From NCBI GenBank assembly GCA_030017685.1, contig JASEHH010000016.1, positions 1-47,528 on the forward strand: a stretch of 47,528 nucleotides of DNA. Direction: 5' to 3'. The notes beneath the pieces are model-generated. The model made no database searches and had not been told where the DNA came from. It was given only the letters and a program-made list of their open reading frames with translations. This DNA is from Thermodesulfobacteriota bacterium. GTDB taxonomy: Bacteria > Desulfobacterota > BSN033 > UBA1163. This document shows positions 25,094-32,998 of the stretch, piece after piece (position 1 is the stretch's first letter; each line of letters opens with the position of its first letter). Both the position numbers and the translations under genes were made by a program.

Positions 25094-25501
25094 TCAGCTT
25101 CTTCCTTCCGGGGAGAGAGGAGTTGAGGGTGGATAGACCATTTCGCAAACCAGGCTCCTCAACTTGTTGAACTGGATTGGTTTTTCTAAATAGGCCGTTG
25201 CCCCCCTTTCAAGGGCTCTCTGACGGATCTCATCGGTTCCGAAAGCCGTGATGACAATAATCGGGACTTCGGGTTGAAGTTTTCTGATCCCGGGAAGAAT
25301 ATCCAATCCTGTCAAACCAGGCATCCGAATATCCGTAATGACGAGAACGAAAGATTCCTTGACCAGCTTTCGAAAGGCCTCGGAACCATTGCTTACAGAA
25401 TCTGTCTCAAACCCCTCCTCCAGAAAAAAGTCTTTCAGCAAAGCCCTCATCTCTTCATCGTCTTCAATCACCAATATTCGTTTCTTATCATGACCCATCA
25501 T
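25094..25501 (-). CDS. Single-domain response regulator
   Basis: 135 residues: receiver with acidic pair VIEDDEEM, phospho-acceptor Asp in VITDIRMPG, switch TAFGT and Lys in YLEKP, followed by a short proline-rich tail without an output domain. It would relay phosphate or bind a partner, like CheY- or SpoIIE-network receivers. No cognate kinase gene is adjacent. It pairs with the degenerate receiver downstream. Confidence 0.88.
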   Translation of the reverse strand: MMGHDKKRILVIEDDEEMRALLKDFFLEEGFETDSVSNGSEAFRKLVKESFVLVITDIRMPGLTGLDILPGIRKLQPEVPIIVITAFGTDEIRQRALERGATAYLEKPIQFNKLRSLVCEMVYPPSTPLSPEGRS

Positions 25502-25674
25502 TTATCTTTCTGATTTGTTCGGCTACTCTCCGCCACTATGGCCCTGCAATATGACAAACAGAATGTGTCTATCGCGGGGAGATTGCCGACAGCTTGAAAC
25601 AACAGAAACTCATTCCACAATGTAGTGATTGAAATAATGCCTCTTCTCTTAACCCTGTATGTGAAGACCAGGGA

Positions 25675-26211
25675 CTATTCGATCTTTATCTTTTCAGATA
25701 AGATTAATGTTTCTCGCTTAAGAGGAGAGGAGACGTAGACCAGGTTGACTTCTAACTTGCCAAGGGGCTTTTCCTTGATAGCGTTCGCTGGGATCGTGAT
25801 GTCCAAAGAACCTTCGGCAATGCCTTCAGGCTGAAGAACCTTCCAAAATGGATAAACTTTTTCTATTTTCTCGTCGGGTTTATAAGGGATGGGCTTCCCG
25901 GCTTCATCCAGGCATTCGACGGTAACCGCCTGGATATCCTGGATATCTTTCGATTTATTGGTGATCTTGATGCTACCCTTGAGACTCGGCGTCCCGACTA
26001 CTTCTTTGGAAGCTATGTTTACGGTCATGACAACCCTGAGGTCGCTAAGCTCCACAAGAAAAACCTGTCCCTTAATCTCAGACTTCGGTGGAACCAGATT
26101 CTTTGTGACTTGCTCTTGTGTTGGAGCCTCCGCCTTTCGCTCCTTAGCACAACCAAAAAACCCAATGGCCAGACTTAACGTTAATAAAATAAAAATCTTT
26201 ATGAAATGCAT
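25675..26211 (-). CDS. Outer-membrane-type lipoprotein, function unknown
   Basis: 178 residues. Signal peptide with lipobox IGFFGC (Cys21), then a charged linker and a beta-rich domain (about 45-178) that resembles an immunoglobulin-like fold of the FxLYD/DUF3426 kind: SLKGSIKITNKSKDIQDIQAV and GSLDITIPANAI. No catalytic motif. Probably periplasmic, anchored in a membrane. Stands alone between receiver genes and hflC. Confidence 0.75.
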   Translation of the reverse strand: MHFIKIFILLTLSLAIGFFGCAKERKAEAPTQEQVTKNLVPPKSEIKGQVFLVELSDLRVVMTVNIASKEVVGTPSLKGSIKITNKSKDIQDIQAVTVECLDEAGKPIPYKPDEKIEKVYPFWKVLQPEGIAEGSLDITIPANAIKEKPLGKLEVNLVYVSSPLKRETLILSEKIKIE

Positions 26212-26316
26212 ACACTGTTCTCCTTTCTTGGTTAGGGGTTGGTAGAAATATCAGGTTCTTAGATCCGGCGCCACCTTTCACATTTTTGCCGGTTTTTGGT
26301 GACAGGTTCTTTATTG

Positions 26317-26561
26317 CCTGTTACACAAAGTCCCTTTCCGTGCTTCAACAAGCCTGTCCTCTCCGAGCCAGAGGCTCTCTGAGCCGGAGGCTGAGTGAAC
26401 CGTTCACCCTTCGAGAACCTCAGGGCGAACGGTTTTTCCCGAATGTCCTGAGCGAAGTCGAAGGAAGGGCTCAGCACGAACGGAAAAAGCCAATGATTTC
26501 AAAATAAACTCCGTTCACCCTGAGCCTGTCGAAGGGTATTTTTTAGCATTTGTGTAACAGG
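26317..26561. repeat. Composite repeat with CCTGTTACACAAA ends
   Basis: Inverted ends CCTGTTACACAAA (26317-26329) and TTTGTGTAACAGG (26549-26561) enclose nested palindromes, for example AACCGTTC...GAACGGTT, and the widespread motif CCCTGAGCCTGTCGAAGGG. The gap 26212-26641 contains only this element and no credible gene. Confidence 0.6.
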
Positions 26562-26641
26562 TTCTTTGACCCTTCATAAAAAATTGAAAGGGAATGATTA
26601 GGTTGATGGTTTCCGACACCTGTTCTTTTTATCGGTTCTTT

Positions 26642-27517
26642 TCATTTACTCGAAATCCTGGGACTCTTGAAGTATTTCAGAAGTTCGGAATCCGATTCCA
26701 GAAGGATCGTCGTCTTCCCCTCGAACAGTTGTTCATACGTTTGGAGTCTCCTGAGAAAAGAGTAAAACTCCGTATCCTGCTCATAGGAAGAGATGTAAAT
26801 CTCTGTGGCGCGGCCATCCCCTTCGCCAAACAGCTTCATCTGCTGGCTATAGGCTTTGGCAAGAATGATCTCTTTCTCTTTGTCCGTTTCGGCTTTGATC
26901 TCCCTCGATTTCTGTTCTCCCTCGGCCCTGTACCGTTTTGCAATCCGGTGGCGTTCTGCCTGCATCCGGGCATAGACGCTCGCCTGAACCTCCTTGGGAA
27001 GGTCTGCCCGTTTGATTCGAACATCAATGATCTTGATGCCGAATCGTTTTGCCTGCTCATGGGCGTCTTTTGCCACGGTCTCGACGATCTTCTCCCTCTC
27101 TTCTCGGATGAATCCGATAAACGGGTGCTTGGCAATCTCCTGCCTCAGCCGGGCTACCAGAATATCTTCCAGGCGGGCCAGGGCCCCTGCTTCGGACCTC
27201 ACGCTCCTGTAAAATTCCAGAGGGTCTTCAATCTTCCACCGAGAGACATGATCCACGACCACCCTTTTCTTATCAAGGGTGATATACTCCACGGCGACAG
27301 CGTCCGTTGTGAGAACCCTCTTATCAAAGAGGTTTAAGGTTTGAATGAAGGGTATCTTAAAGTTCAATCCGGGTTCTTTAATGGTTCTGACATACTTTCC
27401 GAACTGGGTGATAATCGCCTGTTCTTTCTCATCAATGGTAAAGGCTGCGCCCGAGACGAGAAGAAGACCGAAAAAAATCAAAACAACAATCGCCATCCGC
27501 TTTTTGCCGTTCATCAT
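26642..27517 (-). CDS. hflC: HflC, FtsH-protease modulator
   Basis: 291 residues: N-terminal membrane anchor (about 7-27), then an SPFH/band-7 domain (FTIDEKEQAIITQFGKYVR, VDHVSRWKIEDPLEFYRSV) and a coiled coil with the typical RMQAERHRIAKRYRAEGEQ. With HflK it forms a large periplasm-facing cage around FtsH that modulates membrane-protein quality control. The hflK gene lies 3 bases upstream, so the two are co-expressed. Confidence 0.95.
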   Translation of the reverse strand: MMNGKKRMAIVVLIFFGLLLVSGAAFTIDEKEQAIITQFGKYVRTIKEPGLNFKIPFIQTLNLFDKRVLTTDAVAVEYITLDKKRVVVDHVSRWKIEDPLEFYRSVRSEAGALARLEDILVARLRQEIAKHPFIGFIREEREKIVETVAKDAHEQAKRFGIKIIDVRIKRADLPKEVQASVYARMQAERHRIAKRYRAEGEQKSREIKAETDKEKEIILAKAYSQQMKLFGEGDGRATEIYISSYEQDTEFYSFLRRLQTYEQLFEGKTTILLESDSELLKYFKSPRISSK

Positions 27518-27520
27518 GGT

Positions 27521-28594
27521 TTACTCCTTTTTGCCCTCTTTTTCTTTAATTTTGCCTTCTTTTTCTTTAATGATGACGCCTTCCTTCAATGGAAGCCATT
27601 TCAGGACCGAATTTCCCCCCTCCGGAGGGAGAATATACTTCTCCTTGCCCGGCAAAATCTTCTCCAGGGTTTCGAGATAGAGCCGTTCCCTGGTCACTTC
27701 TTTCCCTTTTCGATAGGCCCTGAGCACATCTAAAAATTTCCCGGCATCCCCCTGTGCCCGGATGACCCTCTGTTCTTTATAAGCCTCCGCAGTCCGGAGC
27801 ATCTGAACCGCTTCCCCTTTTGCTTTAGGAATGAGGTCTTCACGGTATCCCTCTGCCTCGCGCATCACGCGCTCCCGATCCTCCCAGGCTCTCACCACAT
27901 CGTGAAAAGCGTCCTTAACCTCCTCGGGCGGGTCCACTACGAGGAGTCTGGCCTCGGTGACCATCAATCCTGTCTGGTACTCGTCTAAAAGGCTTTGAAG
28001 ATATTTCTTTACCTCGTCCTGAACAATCACGCGGCCCTCGGTCATCGTGAAGTCAATCGTATTTCTTCCCACCACGCTTCGAAGGGCCACCTCCGCAGAG
28101 GATTTTAAGACCGCCTCCACATTCCTCACACGGAATAACAACTGGGAGGGATCCTTAACGATATATTGGACAAAAAGCTGGGCGTCTACGATGTTCTCAT
28201 CGCCGGTAAGCATCAGGGCTTCTTTAGGTTCGGGCCTCACCTTTCCGGTGTAGGGATCTGTCCTTAGCCCAACCTCGGCTCTTCTCACTCTGGCCAAATG
28301 GACGACATCGTGGGTCTGTATGGGCCAGGGAAGGCGATACCGGAGTCCTGGAGGGGTTCTGTCCACTTCCTTTCCAAACTGCCGGATCACTCCCTCTTCC
28401 CCTGGGCCAACCATATAGGTTCCAGACGCAAGCCAGATGATGATGGGGATGGCTAACAGAATGAAGAAAAACTTCTTCCCACCCCATCGTCTGATCTTCT
28501 CCTGAACATTTCCCAGCACCTCCTCCATTGAAGGACCGCCATAGCCTTGTCCTTCACTTCCTCTAATAAATTCATCATCTTTCCAGGCCATCAT
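27521..28594 (-). CDS. hflK: HflK, FtsH-protease modulator
   Basis: 357 residues: glycine-rich N-terminus, one membrane helix (about 40-60), SPFH domain beginning VGPGEEGVIRQFGK, and a C-terminal coiled coil (REAEGYREDLIPKAKGEA). The Lys/Glu-rich end (KEKEGKIKEKEGKKE) is a low-complexity tail. Two ATG codons (28594, 28591) follow AAAGGAG; the second has better spacing. The long upstream region (to 29.0 kb) holds a palindrome, the structured element and a sigma-54-like promoter. Confidence 0.93.
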   Translation of the reverse strand: MMAWKDDEFIRGSEGQGYGGPSMEEVLGNVQEKIRRWGGKKFFFILLAIPIIIWLASGTYMVGPGEEGVIRQFGKEVDRTPPGLRYRLPWPIQTHDVVHLARVRRAEVGLRTDPYTGKVRPEPKEALMLTGDENIVDAQLFVQYIVKDPSQLLFRVRNVEAVLKSSAEVALRSVVGRNTIDFTMTEGRVIVQDEVKKYLQSLLDEYQTGLMVTEARLLVVDPPEEVKDAFHDVVRAWEDRERVMREAEGYREDLIPKAKGEAVQMLRTAEAYKEQRVIRAQGDAGKFLDVLRAYRKGKEVTRERLYLETLEKILPGKEKYILPPEGGNSVLKWLPLKEGVIIKEKEGKIKEKEGKKE

Positions 28595-28709
28595 TTCTCC
28601 TTTCGTATAGATTCGTTATGAGAAATCACTATAATTAAGGGCTCCGTTTAACGGCAACGGTAAAAATGCCCGTTTCGTTAAATTGAAAATGACGTTTGTC
28701 GTTGTCGAA

Positions 28710-28783
28710 GCTCGTATCGAAACTCGTGAATAGAATCTGGAGGCTCGAGCGTCGTTTTTCGAGTCTCTTGCTTCGATACGAGC
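28710..28783. repeat. Long hairpin in the hflK upstream region
   Basis: GCTCGTATCGAA (28710-28721) and TTCGATACGAGC (28772-28783) pair perfectly over 12 bp, with an inner CTCGA/TCGAG pairing. On the minus strand it would lie in the 5' region of hflK. No gene was found between 28595 and 29578; that gap is described by the entries here. Confidence 0.6.
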
Positions 28784-28903
28784 ATCGTCACCCATAACCG
28801 TTTGACTATCAATCCAAACAGGCTTCGTAACCGTAACCCAAACACCCGCAGTATTTTTATGGTTTGAGGGTGACACTACCGTCATTAAAGATTACCTGAT
28901 AAT

Positions 28904-28990
28904 ATTGAAGGAGGCCTGATCAGAGAGAGTTCCCGATAAATTCACATCCATCAAGAGGAGGTGATGGCAAACTGACCTGGCCTCCTTCAA
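28904..28990 (-). ncRNA. Candidate sigma-54-driven small RNA or leader, copy 1
   Basis: A closing stem of 12-13 bp (TTGAAGGAGGCC with GGCCTCCTTCAA) surrounds an interior with GGTCAG, the hairpin CCATCA-CCTCCTCT-TGATGG, and GGGAAC...CTGATCA. The inferred sigma-54 start falls at about 28990, the first base of the stem. Related copies are at 34520-34620 and 37019-37115. No U run follows, so here it may be a leader of the hflKC transcript (about 300 bases downstream) rather than a free RNA. Inference; no match to a named RNA family was recognised. Confidence 0.5.
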
Positions 28991-29000
28991 TTCTCTTAAG

Positions 29001-29016
29001 AGCAATAAATATACCA
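29001..29016 (-). promoter_or_regulatory. Sigma-54 promoter
   Basis: On the minus strand TGGTATATTTATTGCT: GG and GC separated by exactly 10 bases, against the consensus TGGCAC-N5-TTGC. Transcription would start near 28990, directly at the structured element. The same sequence type occurs at 34629-34644. Confidence 0.6.
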
Positions 29017-29087
29017 AAGTTAAAAGGGCAAATTCTCTTTAGATTTCAATCATTGAAAAATCAATAAAAATACGAAAGGTGAAAAAG

Positions 29088-29125
29088 TGGGGCAAAACGA
29101 AACAGCCTGTGGCAAAATGGGGCAA
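29088..29125. promoter_or_regulatory. Candidate activator-binding repeats
   Basis: Three decamer-like repeats: TGGGGCAAAA (29088-29097), TGTGGCAAAA (29108-29117) and TGGGGCAA (29118-29125). They lie about 98-135 bases upstream of the inferred sigma-54 start, the normal range for enhancer-binding-protein sites. A related pair lies at 34737-34755. Confidence 0.45.
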
Positions 29126-29226
29126 TCCTTGAGTTGAACCAGAGATGAAGAGAATAGAGAGGGAGGCAGTGCAGAAATTGAATTAAAGGCGCAGGACTTC
29201 GCGCACCCACAGTCAAAAAAAACCTC

Positions 29227-29512
29227 GTAACACTTTAGCTCTTTGAAAAACGTTATATAATCCCCCTTCATCCCCCTTTGCCCGCTACGCCAGCGCATGC
29301 GCGGCGAGTCAAAAGGGGGAAATGTTTCTCCTCCCTTTAGTCTCCGACCCAGAGCACCTGCCTGCCGGTAAGCGGGGTCTCTGACCCGGAGGGTAAAGGG
29401 AGGCGCCGCCGTCCAGAGCCGCACTGCTCACGCCAAACGAAGCATTGGGACTTTGGCGCCGGACGGTGGGGAGGGATTTTAAAAAGTTTATTTCAAACAG
29501 CTAAATTATTAC
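29227..29512. repeat. Region bounded by TTTCAAAGAGCTAAAGTGTTAC-type repeats
   Basis: GTAACACTTTAGCTCTTTGAAA at 29227-29248 is the exact reverse complement of 34-55 in this window; a diverged copy in the forward direction lies at 29491-29512. Between them are small palindromes, including a CTGCCTGCCGGTA unit near 29360. No credible gene; a long open frame on the minus strand here is only repeat sequence. Confidence 0.55.
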
Positions 29513-29521
29513 AAAAACGAT

Positions 29522-29550
29522 TTGACAGAAACAAGAATCGTCGTTATTAT
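29522..29550 (+). promoter_or_regulatory. Consensus sigma-70 promoter of the toxin-antitoxin operon
   Basis: TTGACA (29522-29527), 17-base spacer, TATTAT (29545-29550), 28 bases before the toxin start codon. It is the best housekeeping-type promoter seen in the window. Confidence 0.75.
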
Positions 29551-29578
29551 ATAGGAAGAATACAATAGGCACACGTTT

Positions 29579-29857
29579 ATGAAATATTTTGACTGGAATG
29601 ATGTGAAGAATGAGAGGCTCAAGAAAGTGCGTGGTGTGTCGTTTGAACAGGTTGAATTGGCATTCGCATCAGGAGATTTGGTTGACCGGATAAAACATCC
29701 AAATCCGGCAAAATATCCGAATCAGAAAGTTTTCCTGGTAAAGATTGAAGATTATATTTATTCGGTGCCATATGTGGAGGATAACGAAAGAATATTTTTG
29801 AAAACAATAATACCAAACAGCAAAGCAACAAAGAAGTACTTAGGAGGCAAAAAATGA
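29579..29857 (+). CDS. brnT: BrnT-family toxin
   Basis: 92 residues of the BrnT/DUF497 family: FDWNDVKNERLKKVRGVSFEQVELAFAS at the N-terminus, then VFLVKIEDYIYSVPYV and IFLKTIIPNSKATKKYL. BrnT toxins are RelE-like ribonucleases that stop translation. The gene is the first of a two-gene operon with a ribbon-helix-helix antitoxin; the ATGA overlap (29854-29857) couples them. The usual core (RxIS) reads VRVxSEV-like here (VRGVSFEQV), so catalytic residues should be checked. Confidence 0.85.
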   Translation: MKYFDWNDVKNERLKKVRGVSFEQVELAFASGDLVDRIKHPNPAKYPNQKVFLVKIEDYIYSVPYVEDNERIFLKTIIPNSKATKKYLGGKK

Positions 29858-30132
29858 AAAAAGCAGCATATTTGGATAAAGACGAGAGGGAATTGGCAAA
29901 ATCACTTGAAAATGAAGAATGGGTTTCTGACCTCACTAAAAAAGAAAAAAAGCAATACGAGGAATATGCCCGCTATAGCCTGAACAAACAGAAGCGGATC
30001 AATATCCGAATGACTGAACGAGATTTAAAGAAAATTCGTGCGAAAGCAGTTGAAGAGGGCATACCGTATCAATCCCTTATCTCAATGTTGATTCATAAAT
30101 ACAATGAGGGGAAAGTATCGGTTAATCGATAA
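29854..30132 (+). CDS. Ribbon-helix-helix antitoxin (BrnA/CopG-like)
   Basis: 92 residues: a charged N-terminal half (DERELAKSLENEEWVSDLTKKEKKQYEEYA) and a C-terminal RHH DNA-binding fold, INIRMTERDLKKIRAKAVEEGIPYQSLISMLIHKY. The protein should bind and neutralise the toxin and repress the operon promoter. The 196 bases after it (30133-30328) hold no gene. Confidence 0.85.
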   Translation: MKKAAYLDKDERELAKSLENEEWVSDLTKKEKKQYEEYARYSLNKQKRINIRMTERDLKKIRAKAVEEGIPYQSLISMLIHKYNEGKVSVNR

Positions 30133-30328
30133 ACAGCCTAATATCGCTCAACCAGACGCGCAAGAATGGCGCGCAGGTTAGCTCGGTCGTTGAACCTGTA
30201 GAAAAAGTCAATCTCGCCCGAATCTGGCGAGTTGGAAGAAAATGCAACCTCTCAGGATGCTCTGTATCCGCCGGGTTTGAGATCGCTTCTTCTATCTTAG
30301 TTGGCTTTGGAAAAGAGGAAAGGAGGGA

Positions 30329-31558
30329 TTAAAGAAAGATAATTCTCTCTCCTGGATGGGAGAGAACGTGGAACAGAAGGAGATATCGCCTTAAATTTCG
30401 AGTGATCAGGAATTCTTCTTTCACAAATTCATGGCCATATTCACCCAATTTCTTTGCGACCTCGGGATGGCTCAGAAGATATCGAATTTGATAGGCTGCC
30501 CCCTCAATAGAGTAGACGAGAGCCCCTGTGAATTTAGGAATGATTTGGGCGGGAATCCCACCAACAGCACTCCCGATCACGGGTTTCTTTTTCCACAATG
30601 CTTCTGATACCGTTAAACCAAATCCTTCCCTTATCGATTTTTGAAGGATAATGCTCGAAGCTCTTTGAAGTGCATTAATTTCAAGAGAACTGGTCGGGGG
30701 GAGAAGGAGAATATGGATATCTGGATCACCTTCAGCCTCGTTCCGTGCCTCACTCAGGACCGCCTCACCCTCAGGATCATCACTTGCCCCTCCTCCTGCC
30801 AAGACTAACTGGCAATCGATATACCGCTTTGTCATTCTATACGCCTTAATCACTCCAATAGGGTCTTTGAGACGATCAAATCTGGAGATCTGGGTGATAA
30901 TGGGTTTGTCTCGCGGAATATGAAGGCGTTCCAATACTTGATCGATGAATTCGGGTTCAAGTTCCCTATTTTTATCTGATAAAGGATCGATGGAGGGAAA
31001 GAATAAGAATTGGGGGATGGGCAATCGTTTCGAAAATCGAGGAGAAGAGAAGAGGGCTACATCATACTTCTCTACATATCCCTTTAGAAACTCCCAAACC
31101 TCTTCATTTGGATTTGAAATATCGATGTGGCATCTCCAAACCCATTTCGCCTGGGTTCGATCTCTCATTTCAATATAGGCAATAGGCTGGGGATCGTGGA
31201 TGACGACAACATCCTGATCAAAATTGGTATTTCTTAAATTCTCCCTGTTTACTTCCAGAAAGACTTCTTTCATTCTGGGCGTGAGGGAAAGTTGTTCTCC
31301 ATGGAGGGCATTGTGGATTTTTTTCGTTACCTCAAAGAAATCCTCCCCCCCTTTGATCACCTCCCATTGAGTTGAGACACCGAGTTCATTTAATAAGGGG
31401 ACAAGTCGACTTAAGATCTCTGCCACTCCACCGCCCACCGCCGTGGAGTTGACCATTTTTATCTTTCTTTCCCTTAATCCCTCTGCCAGAAGGTAGAGTT
31501 CTTCTAAGGTTTGCGCTCCAACAATCGGCTCATAATCCATTAAACGGACGGACGACAT
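30329..31558 (-). CDS. treT: Trehalose synthase TreT-like glycosyltransferase (GT4)
   Basis: 409 residues, GT-B fold. N-terminal VNSTAVGGGVAEIL is the signature of TreT-type trehalose glycosyltransferring synthases, which join NDP-glucose and glucose. The C-terminal half has SRFDRLKDPIGVI and the GT4 EGFGLTVSEALWK motif. It overlaps the DUF5752-type gene by 19 bases and ends the four-gene operon otsA-otsB-DUF5752-treT, so two independent trehalose routes are encoded together. Confidence 0.9.
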   Translation of the reverse strand: MSSVRLMDYEPIVGAQTLEELYLLAEGLRERKIKMVNSTAVGGGVAEILSRLVPLLNELGVSTQWEVIKGGEDFFEVTKKIHNALHGEQLSLTPRMKEVFLEVNRENLRNTNFDQDVVVIHDPQPIAYIEMRDRTQAKWVWRCHIDISNPNEEVWEFLKGYVEKYDVALFSSPRFSKRLPIPQFLFFPSIDPLSDKNRELEPEFIDQVLERLHIPRDKPIITQISRFDRLKDPIGVIKAYRMTKRYIDCQLVLAGGGASDDPEGEAVLSEARNEAEGDPDIHILLLPPTSSLEINALQRASSIILQKSIREGFGLTVSEALWKKKPVIGSAVGGIPAQIIPKFTGALVYSIEGAAYQIRYLLSHPEVAKKLGEYGHEFVKEEFLITRNLRRYLLLFHVLSHPGERIIFL

Positions 31559-32208
31559 GGAGACTTCATCTCCTCCTCAACATACTGCAGAATCTTTTTT
31601 CGGATTTCCTCCAGGGAGTGGAGATAAATATCAATGCCTTCGATTCGTTGCGCCGGCCTCTCCATTCCTAAACTATTCCGAAACCAATTCGAGAAGTCAT
31701 TGGTATGGATGCCTAATCGAAGCCTTGCTTCGATTAAGTGATAATGGATGGATCGAATTCCAATCTTCCCAATAACTTGATAGAAATCCTCTAAATTCCA
31801 TGCGATATAATGCGTAGGCATCACAATGCTGACCGATTGACAGAAGAAAAAAGGAGTCTTCCCCTGTCGATTTCCACTCTGAGGATGTTTGCGAAGATGA
31901 TCATCGATGATCTGAATCATGGACTCCCTTAAAGCCCGAATGGTTGTAAAATCTCTAACATCCAGAGAGCCTAATCTTTCTGCCAGGGCCTCCTCGTCCA
32001 AGGAATTGGAAATCCATTGCGCAAAATCAGAATGATATTTATCAATAGCAAAGTGGCGATCCCGGTAACTTTGAAAGACATGATAAAAAATTGCCGACCC
32101 AGTGCATCGCTTTAATAATGCTACCAGCTCTTCTAAGTTATTTGCCTTTTCACCAGTCAATTCGACCAGATTGGATGAGGTATAAAAATAGAAAGGATTA
32201 CCTTCCAT
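31540..32208 (-). CDS. DUF5752-type protein of the trehalose operon
   Basis: 222 residues, no signal peptide or membrane segment. It starts PFYFYTSSNLVELTGEKA and contains two similar halves, each with a 'FYHVFQSYRDRHF...DFAQWISNSL' or 'SIHYHLIEARLRLG...DFSNWFRNSL' pattern, which suggests an internal duplication. It is known mainly as a companion of TreT-like glycosyltransferases; biochemical function is unknown. It begins 5 bases after otsB. Confidence 0.75.
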   Translation of the reverse strand: MEGNPFYFYTSSNLVELTGEKANNLEELVALLKRCTGSAIFYHVFQSYRDRHFAIDKYHSDFAQWISNSLDEEALAERLGSLDVRDFTTIRALRESMIQIIDDHLRKHPQSGNRQGKTPFFFCQSVSIVMPTHYIAWNLEDFYQVIGKIGIRSIHYHLIEARLRLGIHTNDFSNWFRNSLGMERPAQRIEGIDIYLHSLEEIRKKILQYVEEEMKSPCRPSV

Positions 32209-32213
32209 GGCTA

Positions 32214-32990
32214 TTAAAACACCTTTTTAATGATCTTTAGAAATTGATAAACTTCAGATGGATCTTTTACATAGTACTTCGCCAAAGAATTGCTCAGGAA
32301 GCCTACAAATATTGTGATACCCCTTTTTTTGAGGGCCTTAAAGGCGTCTTCATCCGTTTGATCATCTCCGATGTAAATTGGAAGCACTCCGTCTTGATTG
32401 ACCTGATCCAATAGCCCTAAGACTGCTGTTCCCTTATTTCCCGTTGATTGGGGCCTGATTTCAAATACCATCTTTCCATGCCCCAAACAAAGGGGTACCA
32501 TAGAGTCCTTTATCTCTTGCTTCAACGCCATAAAAATAGGAGGAACCTGTCTTAGATCGACATTTCGATAATGAATGGCAAGGATCCATCCCTTATCTTC
32601 TATGAGGACCCCATTAACATCTTTCAACTGGTTATTTAATCGGTCCCGAATCCTTCCAAGTTCAGGCACAACTTTTTCTGGAACGAGCGTCTTTGTCCCT
32701 CGTTTAGGGGTAAAGATCTCCAATCCATGATTCCCGACATAATAAACCCCCTTCAGCCCCACCAATTCCCGAATATCTTTAAGGGATCTTCCGCTCACGA
32801 TGGCCAGAAGGAATTTGGGACTTTTCTTTAAGGCTAAGAGCAGGGCTCTTGTCTCTTTGGAGAGAGTGGCTTTCTCCGGATGGGAGACAATGGGGGTAAG
32901 AGTTCCGTCATAGTCTAAAAAGAAAAAAATACGGTTAGCGGTCTTAAATCGTGCCAGAATTTTTTCTGTTTGATCGAAAAGATAATCCAT
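32214..32990 (-). CDS. otsB: Trehalose-6-phosphate phosphatase
   Basis: HAD-IIB phosphatase, 258 residues from ATG 32990: motif I FLDYDGTLTPI, motif II VSGRS, GNHGLEIF, Lys in TGNKGTAV, motif IV IYIGDDQTDEDAF. Releases trehalose from trehalose-6-phosphate made by the upstream OtsA. ATG 32990 lies 8 bases after the otsA stop; an in-frame TTG at 33041 would add 17 residues overlapping otsA and has no better RBS. Confidence 0.93.
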   Translation of the reverse strand: MDYLFDQTEKILARFKTANRIFFFLDYDGTLTPIVSHPEKATLSKETRALLLALKKSPKFLLAIVSGRSLKDIRELVGLKGVYYVGNHGLEIFTPKRGTKTLVPEKVVPELGRIRDRLNNQLKDVNGVLIEDKGWILAIHYRNVDLRQVPPIFMALKQEIKDSMVPLCLGHGKMVFEIRPQSTGNKGTAVLGLLDQVNQDGVLPIYIGDDQTDEDAFKALKKRGITIFVGFLSNSLAKYYVKDPSEVYQFLKIIKKVF

Positions 32991-32998
32991 TAATTTTT

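Noticed and set aside
26259-26507. Short frames in the composite repeat
   Set aside because: They follow known-style interspersed repeats (CCTGAGCCTGTCGAAGGG) and have no start signals.
29050-29424. 124-residue minus-strand open frame
   Set aside because: It is made of palindromic and GC-rich repeats (including DPAYRQAGA-type translated repeat), has no RBS and no protein-like pattern.
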